Source: Heterobilharzia americana (lineage: Eukaryota > Platyhelminthes > Trematoda > Strigeidida > Schistosomatidae). From it: DNA of 64,000 bases. Under the pieces are notes generated by a model. The model was not told where the DNA came from. It did not search any database and worked only from the letters and a program-made list of their open reading frames with translations. Below are positions 11,050 to 21,672 of this stretch, piece after piece. The stretch spans positions 67,833,160 through 67,897,159 of the forward strand of contig OX104130.1 of NCBI GenBank assembly GCA_944470555.2, written 5' to 3'. The translations under genes were made by a program, and so were the position numbers. The number at the start of each line of letters is the position of its first letter. Position 1 is the first letter of the stretch.

Positions 11050-11364
11050 ATCCTGCCGATTGCCTCCAACCAACTAACATTATTTTATTTCCATTTGGTT
11101 TCCTCTTGTTTCCTGTTGTGAAGTATAAAAAGGTGAATTGATGCACATTTACTGAGTGTCCAACTTTGATCTGTCTGACATGATACAGACCCAACTTTTA
11201 GGTTACTTAATTCAATCACTGAGTCACTTATTTTTAAAAATTGCTCAAAGTTGGACACTCAGTAAATGTGCATCAATTCACCTTTTTATACTTCACAACA
11301 GGAAACAAGAGGAAACCAAATGGAAATAAAATAATGTTAGTTGGTTGGAGGCAATCGGCAGGAT

Positions 11365-11409
11365 GCCCTGGACCTAGGTTTCGTGCTTTTTGGCACTCGC
11401 CAGCAAGGC
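11365..11409 (-). ncRNA. Hammerhead ribozyme-like motif, class C (right arm)
   Basis: Exact mirror of 11005-11049 on the opposite strand, with the same stems, GTC triplet and single core change. Confidence 0.65.
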
Positions 11410-11854
11410 GTATCTGCAACCTCGACGGAACTGATGTCCACTTTGGTTGAGTTATTAGATTTATCACACAGTGGAATAGTAGTGTGTACTGGAGTACGTT
11501 TCAAGTATGATTTATTGGCCATAGACACGTCGAGACAACTACACAACATTGAGACATCCTTTATATTGTCCTAATTTCCTCGTCTCCTCTGTGATATAGG
11601 CGGTAAGATTTTCCATACATCAAGGCAGTTAGGCTATCGAGCCCAAAATCTTAACTAGGTCAAAATTGGTAAGTGCTAATAAGATAAGGAATTTAGAAAA
11701 GAGCTTGGCCACACCTATGTATGCGATTACACACAATCATATAATAGGATGGGGTAGGATGAGAATCCTTAGAACTAATATAGTAGGGTGAAGGGAAAGA
11801 GTGGTGGAGTATTTCCCTAATTGGCTAGTAAACAATTACATTCAAATAATTTAG

Positions 11855-12090
11855 ATGTAGTATTCATCATGAACTGACATCAGTTAGGGGACCATTGAAA
11901 ATCTGGGAGCACTGGACAGCTGTTTCGTCCCAGTATTGGACTGCTCAGCAGTACGCGCCCATGACCCCGCTAGGAATCGAACTCAGGACGTTTGAGTTTC
12001 ACAGCTAACGCGTTTCCCAACTGATATCAGTCCATGATGAATACTGCCTCTAATCTAAAAATTCCCATTCATCTCAAAAGTACAAGAGGT
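11855..12090 (-). mobile_element. Class B hammerhead SINE with inverted-tail ends
   Basis: The left end GTATTCATCATGAACTGACA and the right end, near 12020-12045 (GTCCATGATGAATAC), are inverted copies of the same 3' tail. Between them on the minus strand lie a tRNA-like B box (GAGTTCGATTCC near 11970) and the ribozyme. The A-box part of the head is missing: the inverted tail joins directly at ACGCG. The same foldback design occurs at 15445-15700. Confidence 0.72.
11909..11954 (-). ncRNA. Hammerhead ribozyme, class B
   Basis: Stem I GTACTG/CAGTGC pairs fully (one G-U). Stem II is flanked by TCCAATACTGGGA, CGAAAC is intact, stem III is the palindrome CAGCTG, and the triplet is GTC. The core reads CTGAGCAG, with one departure (C for the conserved G). 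Confidence 0.72.
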
Positions 12091-12182
12091 GCACAAATGT
12101 CATCTTCAGTGTAAGGGAAAAACTTGGGCACTGTGGGAGAGTATAACTCCGTATTAGATTGTTTATTTGATATAGCACATTA

Positions 12183-12240
12183 ACACAATATAATTTACTG
12201 GATGATGTTTCGATCACAATTTATTGCTCATATTCATGTT
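12183..12240 (-). repeat. Type D short repeat
   Basis: Clearest copy of the repeat seen at 4077 and 10401. The minus strand reads GAGCAATAAATTGTGATCGA followed by AACATCATCCAG. A related plus-strand copy starts near 39604 (TATGAGCAATAAATTTG). Each intronic copy lies within about 100 bp of a SINE. Confidence 0.4.
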
Positions 12241-13029
12241 AAAGTCATCCTCTGTAGGTAAACACATTATAGAAACCGGTCATAGGATTGACCCCAAAAC
12301 ATCCTTTGGATAGCAGTCCGTATACTTAGGTTCATTGAAGCCTTATCTACAGGAAAGTTCAACCCTTCCCCCTCCCTTTGTGTATTCAAAAACAATTTGT
12401 CCTTATCCTAAACTTTTCTTCGTAGTCTTTGTTTCATTTTATTGCCAAAGGAGGTGTGAAAACATATTATTCCTCCTTATTGTCCTTATATTTTCCGAAT
12501 CTTGTATTATCCTAATTTATTTACCTTACCCCACTCTATTTTCATCCTTCATATAAAAATGGCATGACAAGCAAGCACGGCAAAAGTGTTCCAAATTCCA
12601 AGGCTTACTTAAAACTGCAACACTCAAAATATAAGAATTTGAAATTATCAAGATTAACCGTGAACAAATAAGAAAACTAAAATGATAATGTTTATATAGG
12701 TATCACACACTTCATCACTGAATTTCATTTCGTGAAGCTTGCCTCTTGTAGACCTCAGCTACATACTTAGATAATTTTACAGTCCCATCTCAAGAAAAAC
12801 AGATTTCCTAACCTGTCTTGGGTCAAAAATCATGAGACGTACTTAAGCTTTGGTATACTATCCAAAGTACTGTAACATACGTCCATTTAATCCTAACTGC
12901 TGTGTACGATTCAAAATGATTGCCCCATCTAACTGACTTAAGATCGAGTTCTTTATTTTTGTTATATGTATGAGTTATGATTTCTTCATTTCATTTGACT
13001 CTATAAATGACACTAAAGAAGGACTCTGA
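12241..13029 (+). other. PRODH intron with pyrimidine-rich tract
   Basis: A CT-rich stretch at about 12360-12540 (CCTTCCCCCTCCCTTTG) resembles PLE 3' regions, here on the plus strand. The rest is unrecognised. Confidence 0.3.
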
Positions 13030-13280
13030 TCGAGTTATGTGTCCAGAATTGGCTAAATGTTCAAGAATTGAACTGTGAATTGATTTACAAACATATTTAC
13101 TTTGGGCCATCTCAATATATGTCTACATATTAACTTACTCCTGTGGAGCTAGTTATATGGGCCGCACAAAGCATGCACTTTTCAAACGTATCTCCGAACG
13201 CTATCCTGTGTAGCTGTCGAAGAGAGAAGGCTAACATTTCTCCATTGTTGACACGAAAAAGTATTATGATTTCTTTTTCT
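13030..13280 (+). mobile_element. PLE relic: GIY-YIG endonuclease fragment
   Basis: Plus-strand translation gives YSCGASYMGRTKHALFKRI near 13135-13190, then SERYPV, a stop, and LSKREG. This is the start of a PLE GIY-YIG domain with Ile changed to Met in YIG. It ends about 130 bp before PRODH exon D. No RT part is attached. Confidence 0.72.
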
Positions 13281-13413
13281 ATCTATCGTGTTATATTTGC
13301 TAATTTTGATGATTTATTACCATTTTACTGTACTTTTATGTTTATCTATCCGTCTCTTACTCTCTATGAAAATGTGAATGCATCAATGGATTATAATCTG
13401 TTTTTTTCTATAG

Positions 13414-13502
13414 GATGCACGAATACAAAATAGCACCTGAGGATGGGCTTATCTGTTTCGGTCAATTACTTGGAATGTGTGATCAGATTAGTTTTACACT
13501 AA
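13414..13502 (+). CDS. PRODH: Proline dehydrogenase: exon D
   Basis: 89 nt (phase 2 in, phase 1 out) encoding MHEYKIAPEDGLICFGQL, then LGMCDQISFTL. The FGQLLGMCDQISF block is nearly invariant in animal PRODH. The acceptor is TATAG ending at 13413; its first base G completes the Lys codon of exon C. The donor is GTAAGT at 13503. The final A joins GT of exon E to give Ser before QAGYSVYKY, where most relatives have Gly. The exon sits between a PLE endonuclease fragment 130 bp upstream and an antisense PLE 120 bp downstream. Confidence 0.92.
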
Positions 13503-13532
13503 GTAAGTTTATAGTTTACTATAGTTACTATC

Positions 13533-13535
<3 letters not shown>

Positions 13536-13566
<31 letters not shown>
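13536..13566. repeat. (AT)n microsatellite
   Basis: AT dinucleotide tract of about 30 bp, 35 bp after the exon D donor site. Confidence 0.9.
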
Positions 13567-13569
<3 letters not shown>

Positions 13570-13620
13570 TTTACTTTAAGGTAGAATGGTGTTATTCAAG
13601 CTTTGTTTTTAAAAAAATTT

Positions 13621-14605
13621 TTATTGCTCGGTTTTAATCATATACTTATACAAAGAAAGTGGGTATGGAATGGAGGAGAATATTTGTAGCTCAGGTGGAT
13701 GGTCTTGGCTGTGTTGTGTTCTCTGAGCTGGGTTGTTTAGTCGTGGGGCTTTCATTGTCTTTCTAGACGACATCATCAGCACTAACTTCAGTATGAAGTG
13801 AGCTGTCAATATCATCGTGGGTGATTTAGTAGCTTGTTCTGACCAAGTGGTTTGTGATTGGTTGTTTCCTTTGATTGCTGTCATTGACGGTACAGATTTT
13901 CTTGTTGGCTGTCCCTATGTTTGATCTCTGATCTTTCTGTTGTTCGTCATTTTTCGTATTGGTTGATAGATTGGGTATGTGTCTATACATCTGTTGATTG
14001 CTGACTGACCTAAATACCAAGTTTTTAGGAATTCTCTGATATTCTTTGTGTTTCCTCTCAATGTCCAAAATTTCTACATTGTCGAAATTGAATGCATGTC
14101 CATAATTATCCACGTGCATTGAAATGAGTGATGAAATGTCGTGGCGTTCAATAGCCAATTGGTGCTCATGTAGATGAAGGCGAAGAGGGCAACCACTTTG
14201 TTCAATGCTGTGTTGACTACAGTTATTGCAGTTGATTTTGAAGATGATATTCAGTTTGTCTTCTTTGGTTGTTGCATCCTTTGGTCTGCATAATAGTGTT
14301 TGTAGGGAATTTGTTGATTTATGAATGGCCACACCAATTCCAAGTGGTCTCAGTAATCTTGTCGTGATTTCTGATATATTCGTTATGTATGTTAGGATGA
14401 TGCGTTTGTTGATTTCTGTCTGTGTTGTGCAGGATAGGCATCTTCTGATAAAGTTTCGTGAGTAGCCGTTCTTCTTAAGGACGGATATCAAGTAATTTTC
14501 TTCATTTCTTCGTAAAGTTGTTGTACTGTAGTGTGTTGTCGCTCTTGTTGTCGTGTAGGAAGACGATAAAAGATCCAGAATTAAACAACTCAGCTCAGAG
14601 AACAC
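13621..14605 (-). mobile_element. PLE (second type), C-terminal ORF with degenerate GIY-YIG
   Basis: Minus strand, 14605 down to 13826, gives one open stretch of 259 residues, the longest intact PLE coding piece here. It contains ENYLISVLKKNGYSRNFIRR, the linker ITTRLLRPLGIGVA, the cysteine block INCNNCSQHSIEQSGCPLR, and the helix region LHEHQLAIERHDISSL with HVDNYGHAFNFDNVEILD. These match the endonuclease of type-2 PLEs, but the YIG position reads HSIEQ, so the catalytic Tyr is lost. After residue 190 a more variable tail follows. The noncoding part runs to about 13621. A more decayed copy lies at 37690-38270. Confidence 0.82.
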
Positions 14606-15440
14606 GATGCAACCAAAGTGAGTATAGATTTGAACATCTGTCTTCGTGAGATTTTTCTATAGCTTTTAGACAGTTTCGGGAATTCTCACAACTTGCACCA
14701 ACTATTCATCACCATCGAAGTTTCAGGCCTGACTCCTACAAACAAACATGATTTAAGTTCTCTCGGGAATTCTAGATTCTTCGATTATTCCTTATATTGA
14801 TCTTGAATGGGAGGATCATCTTGATGCTGATGATAACTCACAAACTAATCGCAAATAATTTAATAAAAGCTATATAATTAGATAATTAAGTCATTAATAG
14901 CTATTTACTAGTGTTTTATCACTTGTATGTCTGAAGTTTTTCCAAGTACGTTTCAAATTTTCTTGACAACAGCAGACGGTATACCTTTAGATTACGCAAA
15001 TATGTTGTTAGACCTGCTAATTATTATTTTATATCAATCTTCTTTTGTAATAAATTTTCATCATTTACTAAACTTCCGGTTGTACGTATCATTTCGAGCG
15101 ACAGAAAAAGTTGTTTCAACCAATGATGCTAAATTTAGCAATTCGACAAGAAGAAAGTTGTAAATAGTGAAGAGTATCAATACGAGGTACAATAAACCCT
15201 AAAATGGGGGTGTGAATGTACTTAGTGCGAAGCAAAATATCAACAGACCTCATCTACATACATATTTCAATCTGTGAAGAACCCATCCTATCCTAATTTT
15301 TTGCCAACATTTTAAATCAACTATATTTTATAGTTATCATCATAACTATAATCAGATTTCACTAATGATGCATCGACTCCAAGTAAAAAAAGAATATGGA
15401 GAACAACTTTTAGATAAGTGCTGTTTGGAAACAACTAATA
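14606..15440 (+). other. PRODH intron, nothing recognised
   Basis: AT-rich. A 78-codon open stretch at 14927-15163 has no recognisable motif and is probably chance. Confidence 0.4.
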
Positions 15441-15444
15441 ACTT

Positions 15445-15700
15445 TGTAAGTAGTATTCATCATGGACTGACATCAGTTGGGAAACCACTGAGGATCTGGG
15501 AGCACTGGACAGCTGTTTCGTCCTAGTATGGGACTCCTTGGCAGTACGCACTCACGATTCGGCCAGGGATCGAACTCAGGACGTTCGGGTTTCACGGCGA
15601 ACGCGTTAACCATTTAGCCACTGGGTCGGTTTCCAGATTTTCATTGGTTCCCCAACTGATATCAGTCCATGATGAATATTACTTCTAAATTAAAAATCCC
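15445..15700 (-). mobile_element. Class B hammerhead SINE with inverted-tail ends
   Basis: Best complete copy. On the minus strand: GACCCAGTGGCTAAATGG (A box), GAGTTCGATCCCTGG (B box, near 15557-15571), ribozyme, and the tail ending GTCCATGATGAATAC. Upstream of the head stands an inverted copy of the tail (about 47 bp), so the element has terminal inverted repeats and can fold back. Confidence 0.82.
15502..15547 (-). ncRNA. Hammerhead ribozyme, class B (core mutated)
   Basis: Stem I GTACTG/CAGTGC, stem II TCC...GGA, CGAAAC, palindromic stem III CAGCTG and GTC are all present. The first core box reads CCAAGGAG instead of CTGAGGAG, two changes at essential positions, so this copy should not cleave. 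Confidence 0.7.
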
Positions 15701-15789
15701 CCCTCATCTCAATAATAACTTTGTCTTAAAATTGGAGAGAACTCTTTGACCCTATGAAGAAAAAAATGTGGAGATGAAGTTATCAAAAA

Positions 15790-16870
15790 GTTAACTAATC
15801 ATTTCAGCGAAGAGTCTCTTTTCGGGGATTTTATCTTCAACGCTGTACAATTGCTAATTTATACATTTTTCTAGTATAAAAATTTGATAGTTTGGACAAG
15901 AAGTTTCGTAGCATGGTGACATAATTAGAAAGTGAACTATGATCAGACAAAGCATAGCAACAAGAATGAGTAGCAAATTACCTAAAAAGTAAATAGTGTC
16001 AAAACAAGTCAAAAAACTAAAACCACGAAAGGGGAAGGGGTTGAATAATCTCCTTCTGCCTACACAGTTCAGGTTTCTCTATATGGATGACAAGAGCTTT
16101 GGCGATGCAGAGAATACCGAGACATACAGCCTTTGAAAAGTTACTTTGTCAATGACTTTAAACGAGGAGGTTCTCCAGATAGGGTGATTCGAGTTCATAA
16201 TGTGTTCAATTATAGCACTCCTTATCGCTCCATTGTTACCTCTTTATAACCGTGTGGGATAGTGTTCTTGAGCCCTTTTGGATAACAATCGCATCGAACA
16301 ACCTATATACCTGACTCCACAAGAGCAGGTGAATTGAGATATGCACATAGAAGTGGTTAGATGAGAAACTTTCTCGTTTGAGTTGTTAGAAATCGTTTGG
16401 CGATAAGAGAATACTAGCTTAGTGTTGATACAAAGAATGTTTTCCTTAGAGCGTTCAATATCCTTTTTTTTAGAATGTCGAGGGCAGAATCACCTTTGAA
16501 GTTGAGATTCATATACAGTGGCTTTTTTGGTACGGTGGTAAGGTTCTCTTTGCGTGATTTAGGCTTGATGTTTTCGTCTGTGAACGGTGGTGGGGATCCC
16601 TTTTCAACCAGGATGCTCTTTAGAATAGAAATTCCCTCTTTTAACACATCGGGACTACAGATTTGTCTAATGTAAGTGACAACAGATATGATCAGGTTTT
16701 GCATACAACTCATAGGGATCCAGCTATTAAAGTTCGTCAGTTGACCATTCTATATTGGGTTTCTATTAGTTGATTTACTTAACGTTCCACCAGCTGTTCT
16801 TGTCAGCTTTACATCAAGAAAGTGAATTTTCGATATAGGATAGTTTACAGAAAGATCGCTTAGAGTTACT
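15790..16870 (-). mobile_element. PLE copy: end of RT, linker, GIY-YIG and 3' region
   Basis: Minus strand in order: HFLDVKLTRTAGGTLSKST (near 16830-16774), NSWIPMSCMQNLI, a 99-residue open stretch (16713-16414) ending LNALRKTFFVSTLS, then the endonuclease FTCSCGVRYIGCS (near 16340-16300), whose YIG motif is intact. Stops break the ORF between them. The 3' region (15790-16070) includes CCCCTTCCCCTTTCG. It belongs to the same subfamily as 19260-20800, with matching endonuclease ends near 16080 and 19555. Confidence 0.82.
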
Positions 16871-17334
16871 GTATATATGGGTACTTCAGATGATCAGGAT
16901 CCATAGTTATACTTATTGGCAGAATACCCAAAATCCATACGGTTGACATTTCATTTCATCCATCTTTGATCACTTTTAACATAGGTTTAAAGCGTTTAAT
17001 GAAACATTTATAGTTCATAAGCAGGCGGATATCAAATCCATATCTTTGTGCCATTTAGTTTCATTAATCCTATTTAACAGTCATTGATACCTGACAAACA
17101 TGTATTATCAGTACACGAACTTCACACGTCTCTGTTTTAATAGTATTAAAAGCGTTGTTACACAAAAGCGAATGATTATTTTGTTCAAAAATACATGCAG
17201 CATCTCAGTACTCATTGAGGCTTATGAAATAAGTATTAAACAGTGTTCTTTGATCATTCTATATAACTGTTAGAAAACCTTGTTTAAAAATGTCAGCTGT
17301 GTTGTCAAAACTCCAATTAAGGTGTTCACCTCGG

Positions 17335-17500
17335 TGACTAGTAGAATCCAGGACACGTTTCATCTCGACTAGGACTGATCAGCTGGATGTACTTTCATCT
17401 CATCGAATGATGTTATTTCCGCTGGGATTCGAACCCAGTGCCCTTTACTTCAAATGAAAAATCAAACAATAGCTAATACTCACTCCACAAGAGGTGACTA
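17335..17500 (-). mobile_element. Class A (SM-alpha-like) hammerhead SINE
   Basis: The minus strand has a perfect B box (GGGTTCGAATCCCAGC near 17422-17437), GGAAATAACATC, and the ribozyme at 17346-17388. The head's A-box half is replaced by unrelated sequence. It stands back to back with a plus-strand copy at 17505. Confidence 0.75.
17346..17388 (-). ncRNA. Hammerhead ribozyme, class A
   Basis: Stem I ATCCAG/CTGGAT pairs perfectly over 6 bp and GTC is present. The core reads CTGATCAG (one change), TGAAAC is kept, and stem III has lost two bases. Stem II is disrupted (TCCTAGTCGAGA). Good family assignment, doubtful activity. Confidence 0.7.
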
Positions 17501-17504
17501 TCGT

Positions 17505-17650
17505 TCCCCAGTGGCCTAGTAGATACTGCGTTTGAAGCCTTCGGTACTGGGTCTGAATGTCGTTGGGAACATCACTTACTAAGGTACAGGTACATGAACT
17601 GATGAGTTTCAAATAGAATGAAATATGCGTCATAGATTTCACTGCGAGTC
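17505..17650 (+). mobile_element. Class A hammerhead SINE
   Basis: Plus-strand head AGTGGCCTAGTAGATACTGC and box-B-like GGGTCTGAATGTC, then GGTACAGGTACATGAA and the ribozyme at 17593-17637. Together with 17335-17500 it forms a divergent pair of the same family. Confidence 0.72.
17593..17637 (+). ncRNA. Hammerhead ribozyme, class A (perfect first core box)
   Basis: CTGATGAG is the canonical first core box, GAAAT the second, stem II TTTC...GAA weakly pairs, and the triplet is GTC. Stem I (ATGAA against ATAGAT) is largely lost. Confidence 0.6.
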
Positions 17651-17659
17651 ACCAAGATG

Positions 17660-19259
17660 AAAACAACACTATAAATATCCAGCAGTATCGAGACATTCGC
17701 GTATTACCCCATCTGTCAACACAGGTCGGGCTATTCGACCCTGTATAGCAACGGGAAATTGCAAGTGTCAAATAACTCCAAGTAAAACAATAACTTCTGT
17801 GATGAACGTTAAGAGATTCAGTTGCAGATTGATTGTTTTTCTCCAAAGACCAGCCCAAGAGCCTGAAACCATGATATCAACTATTAAGTAATTAATATGT
17901 TTTACTAACCAGTCGAAAACCACCTAGTTTAGGAGAGTTTCATCCCTATATATGAGAACGACAAAGAGTCTGACGTGTAGACCTATCAACCACTAATTCA
18001 TCTTTCAAGTTTCTTAAGTGTATTTTCATAGTCTGCAGTTTAGTTTCTGAAAATATCCGGTCGTATGTATAGATTATTAGTTTAGGGGGTTCGCGATTAA
18101 TGTAGTATTACTCATAGAATATTAGGTTATTAAATACACCGATGACAAGACGGTTGTAAAAACTGTATAAACTGCAGCATGCTAAGACGTATACAGATTT
18201 TAAGTTATCCTACTTTATATCACTTATGTTCAGTAAAATCTTTAAGTAATCCAGTCACCAAAAGGACTTGTAAGGAAGAATTTCTAAATAAGGAAATCAA
18301 ACACAAACTCCATTATCGAATAACTGTCCCCTGGAATTTATTCACAAATTCATAAGAATTTTACACAATAAGCGAAACAGTAATATGAGGAAGGACTTCG
18401 GTGTGAATTTAAAGGCGATCCAGGAAGTAACACTAGATACTAGTAAGGCTGTGATTAAAGTAGCTGCCAAGAGTAATCCTCTTTCTCGATAGCGACTATT
18501 TCGGCCTAATAATTCTATCTGCCTAGTCAGATGACATTTCAATCTCCAGACAACGTGCTATGATTCATCAAAAAATAATCTATTGCCGTATGATGTACCA
18601 AATAATAAAATTATTCTTTTTCCTTACAGCGCTTAATATCTTTTCTTACACTATATGCCTGAATGGAAAAGAATTATTCCTTCTCTTTAAGCATGATTGT
18701 AACAATGGATAGAGCTAGTTGAATGACACTATTAGGTTACTACATTTTCAGAAATACGTTACCCTGTTCAAACCTGGATGTCAATCAGTTTATCAGAAAA
18801 GCAATAATACCCTTGTTGTAACCAAGCCAGAAGGGATAGATTTGCAGGGCAGAATTATGTCATTTTATTCAGCTGATCTTCATCAGCCGCATGAGGTCCG
18901 AACTAAAAATACTTATTATAGGAAGGTTACTGACATAATCCCATGATTTAATTATAAAATATTGAATGCTAGCTCATAAGGTACTGTAAAATTTTGGAAT
19001 CCAAAGTTTTGAGATAGCGGAAGTCATAGACTACATGTCGAAATGGCTGAACAACAGTAAGCTAGGAAAAAGAAGTTTCAGGAATTGTACAGTTGCTTAT
19101 GAAAGCGAAGAAGAAAAGCAGAAACCAATCCTAGCCAGCGGATTACGCAACACAAAATGAAATGATATTCATGAGATTGAGATCAACTGAATGAACTGTA
19201 ATCAACAGCCAAGCAAAATGTAGAATTATGTAGTTGGAGTGAAGTAAGATGAAGTCATA
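17660..19259 (+). other. PRODH intron, nothing recognised
   Basis: Short open stretches at 18342-18542 (-) and 18719-18946 (+) show no family motif. No SINE head or PLE block was found. Confidence 0.4.
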
Positions 19260-20800
19260 GTTAGAAAAATGGCTCTTCTCAGAGATTTACTTCACAATGT
19301 TGTACAATAGGAAATATATACGATTTTTGCATAAAGATTACTAGAATCAGATAAAGCGTTGCTTAACATGACAAAAGATCAAATGTGGTCAAAAATAGCC
19401 TAGGAATAGAAACTATGTAAGAAGTGGATAGGTTATAAAAAGAGAGTGATTTCAAAGCAAGTTAACAAATAAAACAATTAACCGACTTCAAGTTAAGACT
19501 ATGAAAGAAGAAGCGGCTGAACAAGATTTATTTTTATGCATAAGACAGGATTTTCTCAGTGGATAGCTAGAGTTTCAGTGATGCAAACAAAACAAAAACG
19601 TAAAGCCTTTAGAAGATTTCTTAGAAAGTGGAGTCCTTTGAAATAGAGTGAGTTCAATAACAGCGCTTTGAATAGACCCATTATAATCTCTTTACAATAG
19701 CTGAGGATAGTGTTTTAAAACTCCGTTGAACAACAGTTCTGTCGAATGAGATATATCTTGCTCCATAGTACCACGTGAACCAATGTATGTAAACATCGGT
19801 CAGATGAGTTACCTTCAAATTGTTAGGAATAGTGAGTGGCAATGAATAATAATCTCACTCGTGATGGAAACAATGTCCAGAGAAGTGCGACTGTTACCCC
19901 CTTTTCTTGGAGTGTCATCTAGTGGACCATGTTTTAGGCACAAAGGTAAATATCTTTTAAGGTTTGGAGGCTATTTTGTTGTCGATAAGACCTGGTGGTT
20001 ACTCATTTGCAATCAACTGTTTTTTTCAGAAGAGAAGTCTTCGTTTTTAAGAAATCTGAGCTGCACACTCTTGGGTTTCGCTTGCGGCTTATGGACACCC
20101 AGCTATGAAAGCTTGTTAACTATCCATTCTATACAGGGTTCCTGTAGACCCATCTTCTCAACTTCTCATCAATTTTTCTTGCCAATCGTATGTCCAGAAA
20201 GACATTTTCCCATTTATTTATCAACTGTACAGTATGTTGGATTGTGTAGTGGCAACTACTGAACACCTTTAGAACATGATTCAAATCATATTGACATAGA
20301 TAGTAAAAATATCATCTTCATACCTTTTGTATATATGTAGATAGTTGATTATCGACTTCAGACAGTCGTTTTGTAGACTGGGGTGAAGGCACCCGTGTGG
20401 TTGCGCCGCAGAATGAGACTGTATACCGTCTTGGTTTTAAAAAGCCTAGATGTGTATTCTGTTCTCTCCTGAAAACCAGTGTATAAATATTTGTTCAGAT
20501 GACGGATATGTATCACTCAGTGACAATAAAACAGTCTACAAGTATTGGGCCTAAGACAGACTCCATGGCGATTCCATCTTTTTTGTCAACATATCAAACT
20601 AGTGAACACTAAGCGTGTATATCAGGAATAATTCTGTCAAAGGGCAGTTCAGTATTTGAATATTAAGGGTGTTAACTTCAGTGTACTTGTATATGAAACA
20701 AGGGGTTTCCATAAGAGTAACACTGTTGAAAAGTGATTCGACGTTTCCTAGATACACTGATAGTCAACACTGAAAACTAAAGACCAGACAGCCACATTAG
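19260..20800 (-). mobile_element. PLE copy: RT palm, decayed endonuclease and 3' region
   Basis: Minus-strand fragments in order: VESLFNSVTLMETPCFI (near 20770-20720, the SLFTNVPxxET block), KKDGIAMESVLGPILVDCF (near 20590-20530, the GVAMGSPLGPxLAD block), and near 19760-19560 an endonuclease remnant ending like the 16080 copy. Many stops. A 133-codon plus-strand open stretch across 19861-20262 is antisense to this and not a gene. Confidence 0.72.
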
Positions 20801-20869
20801 CCAATCAATGGTGACTGATTCGTCTACTTAACCCAATACTACAACGAGTCAGTCGTGTCCTAAATAGCT

Positions 20870-21005
20870 TAACAGTAAAGTCTTTGGTTGCATCACTGAG
20901 TTACTCACTGAAAGAGCACCAGTTTCCTCATGATCTCAGAGACGCCTTGCCAAGGACTACCAATAATCACGAAACCTAGGTTTAAGGTTTTCTGGTAGTT
21001 GACTC
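20870..21005 (+). mobile_element. Class C hammerhead repeat
   Basis: Plus-strand segment aligned with the palindrome arm (GACGCCTTG, CACGAAACCTAGGTT) and with 7890-8065. The upstream tRNA-like part is too decayed to call boxes. Confidence 0.55.
20944..20988 (+). ncRNA. Hammerhead ribozyme-like motif, class C
   Basis: Stem I GCCTTG pairs with TAAGGT through two G-U and four Watson-Crick pairs, although the 3' strand differs from the other copies. CGAAAC and palindromic CCTAGG are kept. The first core box is lost (CCAAGGAC) and the triplet is GTT. Confidence 0.5.
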
Positions 21006-21672
21006 TCAAAATCTAACGCACTAAAAATGCTTACCGAAAACTATATATACTTGGGACTATGCAGCTTTGTGAATGAAATCAAAAATAGTCTCATCTTTGA
21101 TCTACTTGTTCTTCCTCTTTCACATTTCGATGGATATTTCCTGTACTTAGAAAATTATAGTCGATTCGCAGGTGACAGATAAATCGCATACTCTTTCTGT
21201 ATAAATACATCCGGTTGAATTCATTGTGTAGTAATCGTTTCAAAGAAGTGTAGTAGTCTAAGCATTTTCTACACGTTTCAAATTTTAAAATCACTTAAAG
21301 ATTCAATTTGATATCCCATACCTCCAAAATATCTGCTGATTTCAGTAGTTAGACACTCATTTCGAAAATAACTCAGAAAACCTTATGAAAACTCCACTCT
21401 TAGCCCTTCCGGTGTAGTTTCTATCGCAAGAGCAAGCATGTGACATAAATAGAATATTTTATTTGGACTGATATAAGTTTGACCGGAGGAAAACTTTTCA
21501 ATGCTGTTGTCATCAAGATATCTATTCTCTCTCGGATATTTGATTTCCTTTGAAGCGCACAGTTAATGATAACCTTTTCTTTAACATTAAGAGCATTTAT
21601 CGTCTTCAATCTCAATCATATCTATTCACCTTGAATAGTTGTTGCTTTTTTCTACAATACACTTTACTATAG

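Larger units (their letters stand above)
10609..11805. repeat. 1.2-kb near-perfect palindrome (561-bp inverted arms, 75-bp spacer)
   Basis: Left arm 10609-11169 and right arm 11245-11805 are reverse complements; positions mirror as p to 22414-p. The inner 230 bp or more appear identical, and only a few differences are visible near the outer ends (for example around 10620-10640 against 11775-11795). The 75-bp spacer 11170-11244 is not self-complementary. Each arm carries one class C hammerhead region, so both strands encode the ribozyme. It lies in the PRODH intron between exons C and D. It could be a foldback element, a head-to-head pair of one repeat, or an inverted duplication. Confidence 0.93.

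Noticed and set aside
10840..11574. Pairs of 64-77 codon open stretches with identical peptides
   Set aside because: Identity comes from the palindrome: the same DNA is read on both strands. They overlap a hammerhead motif and match no protein family.
19861..20262. 133-codon plus-strand open stretch
   Set aside because: It lies antisense to a PLE whose RT blocks are recognisable on the minus strand; the peptide has no family features.
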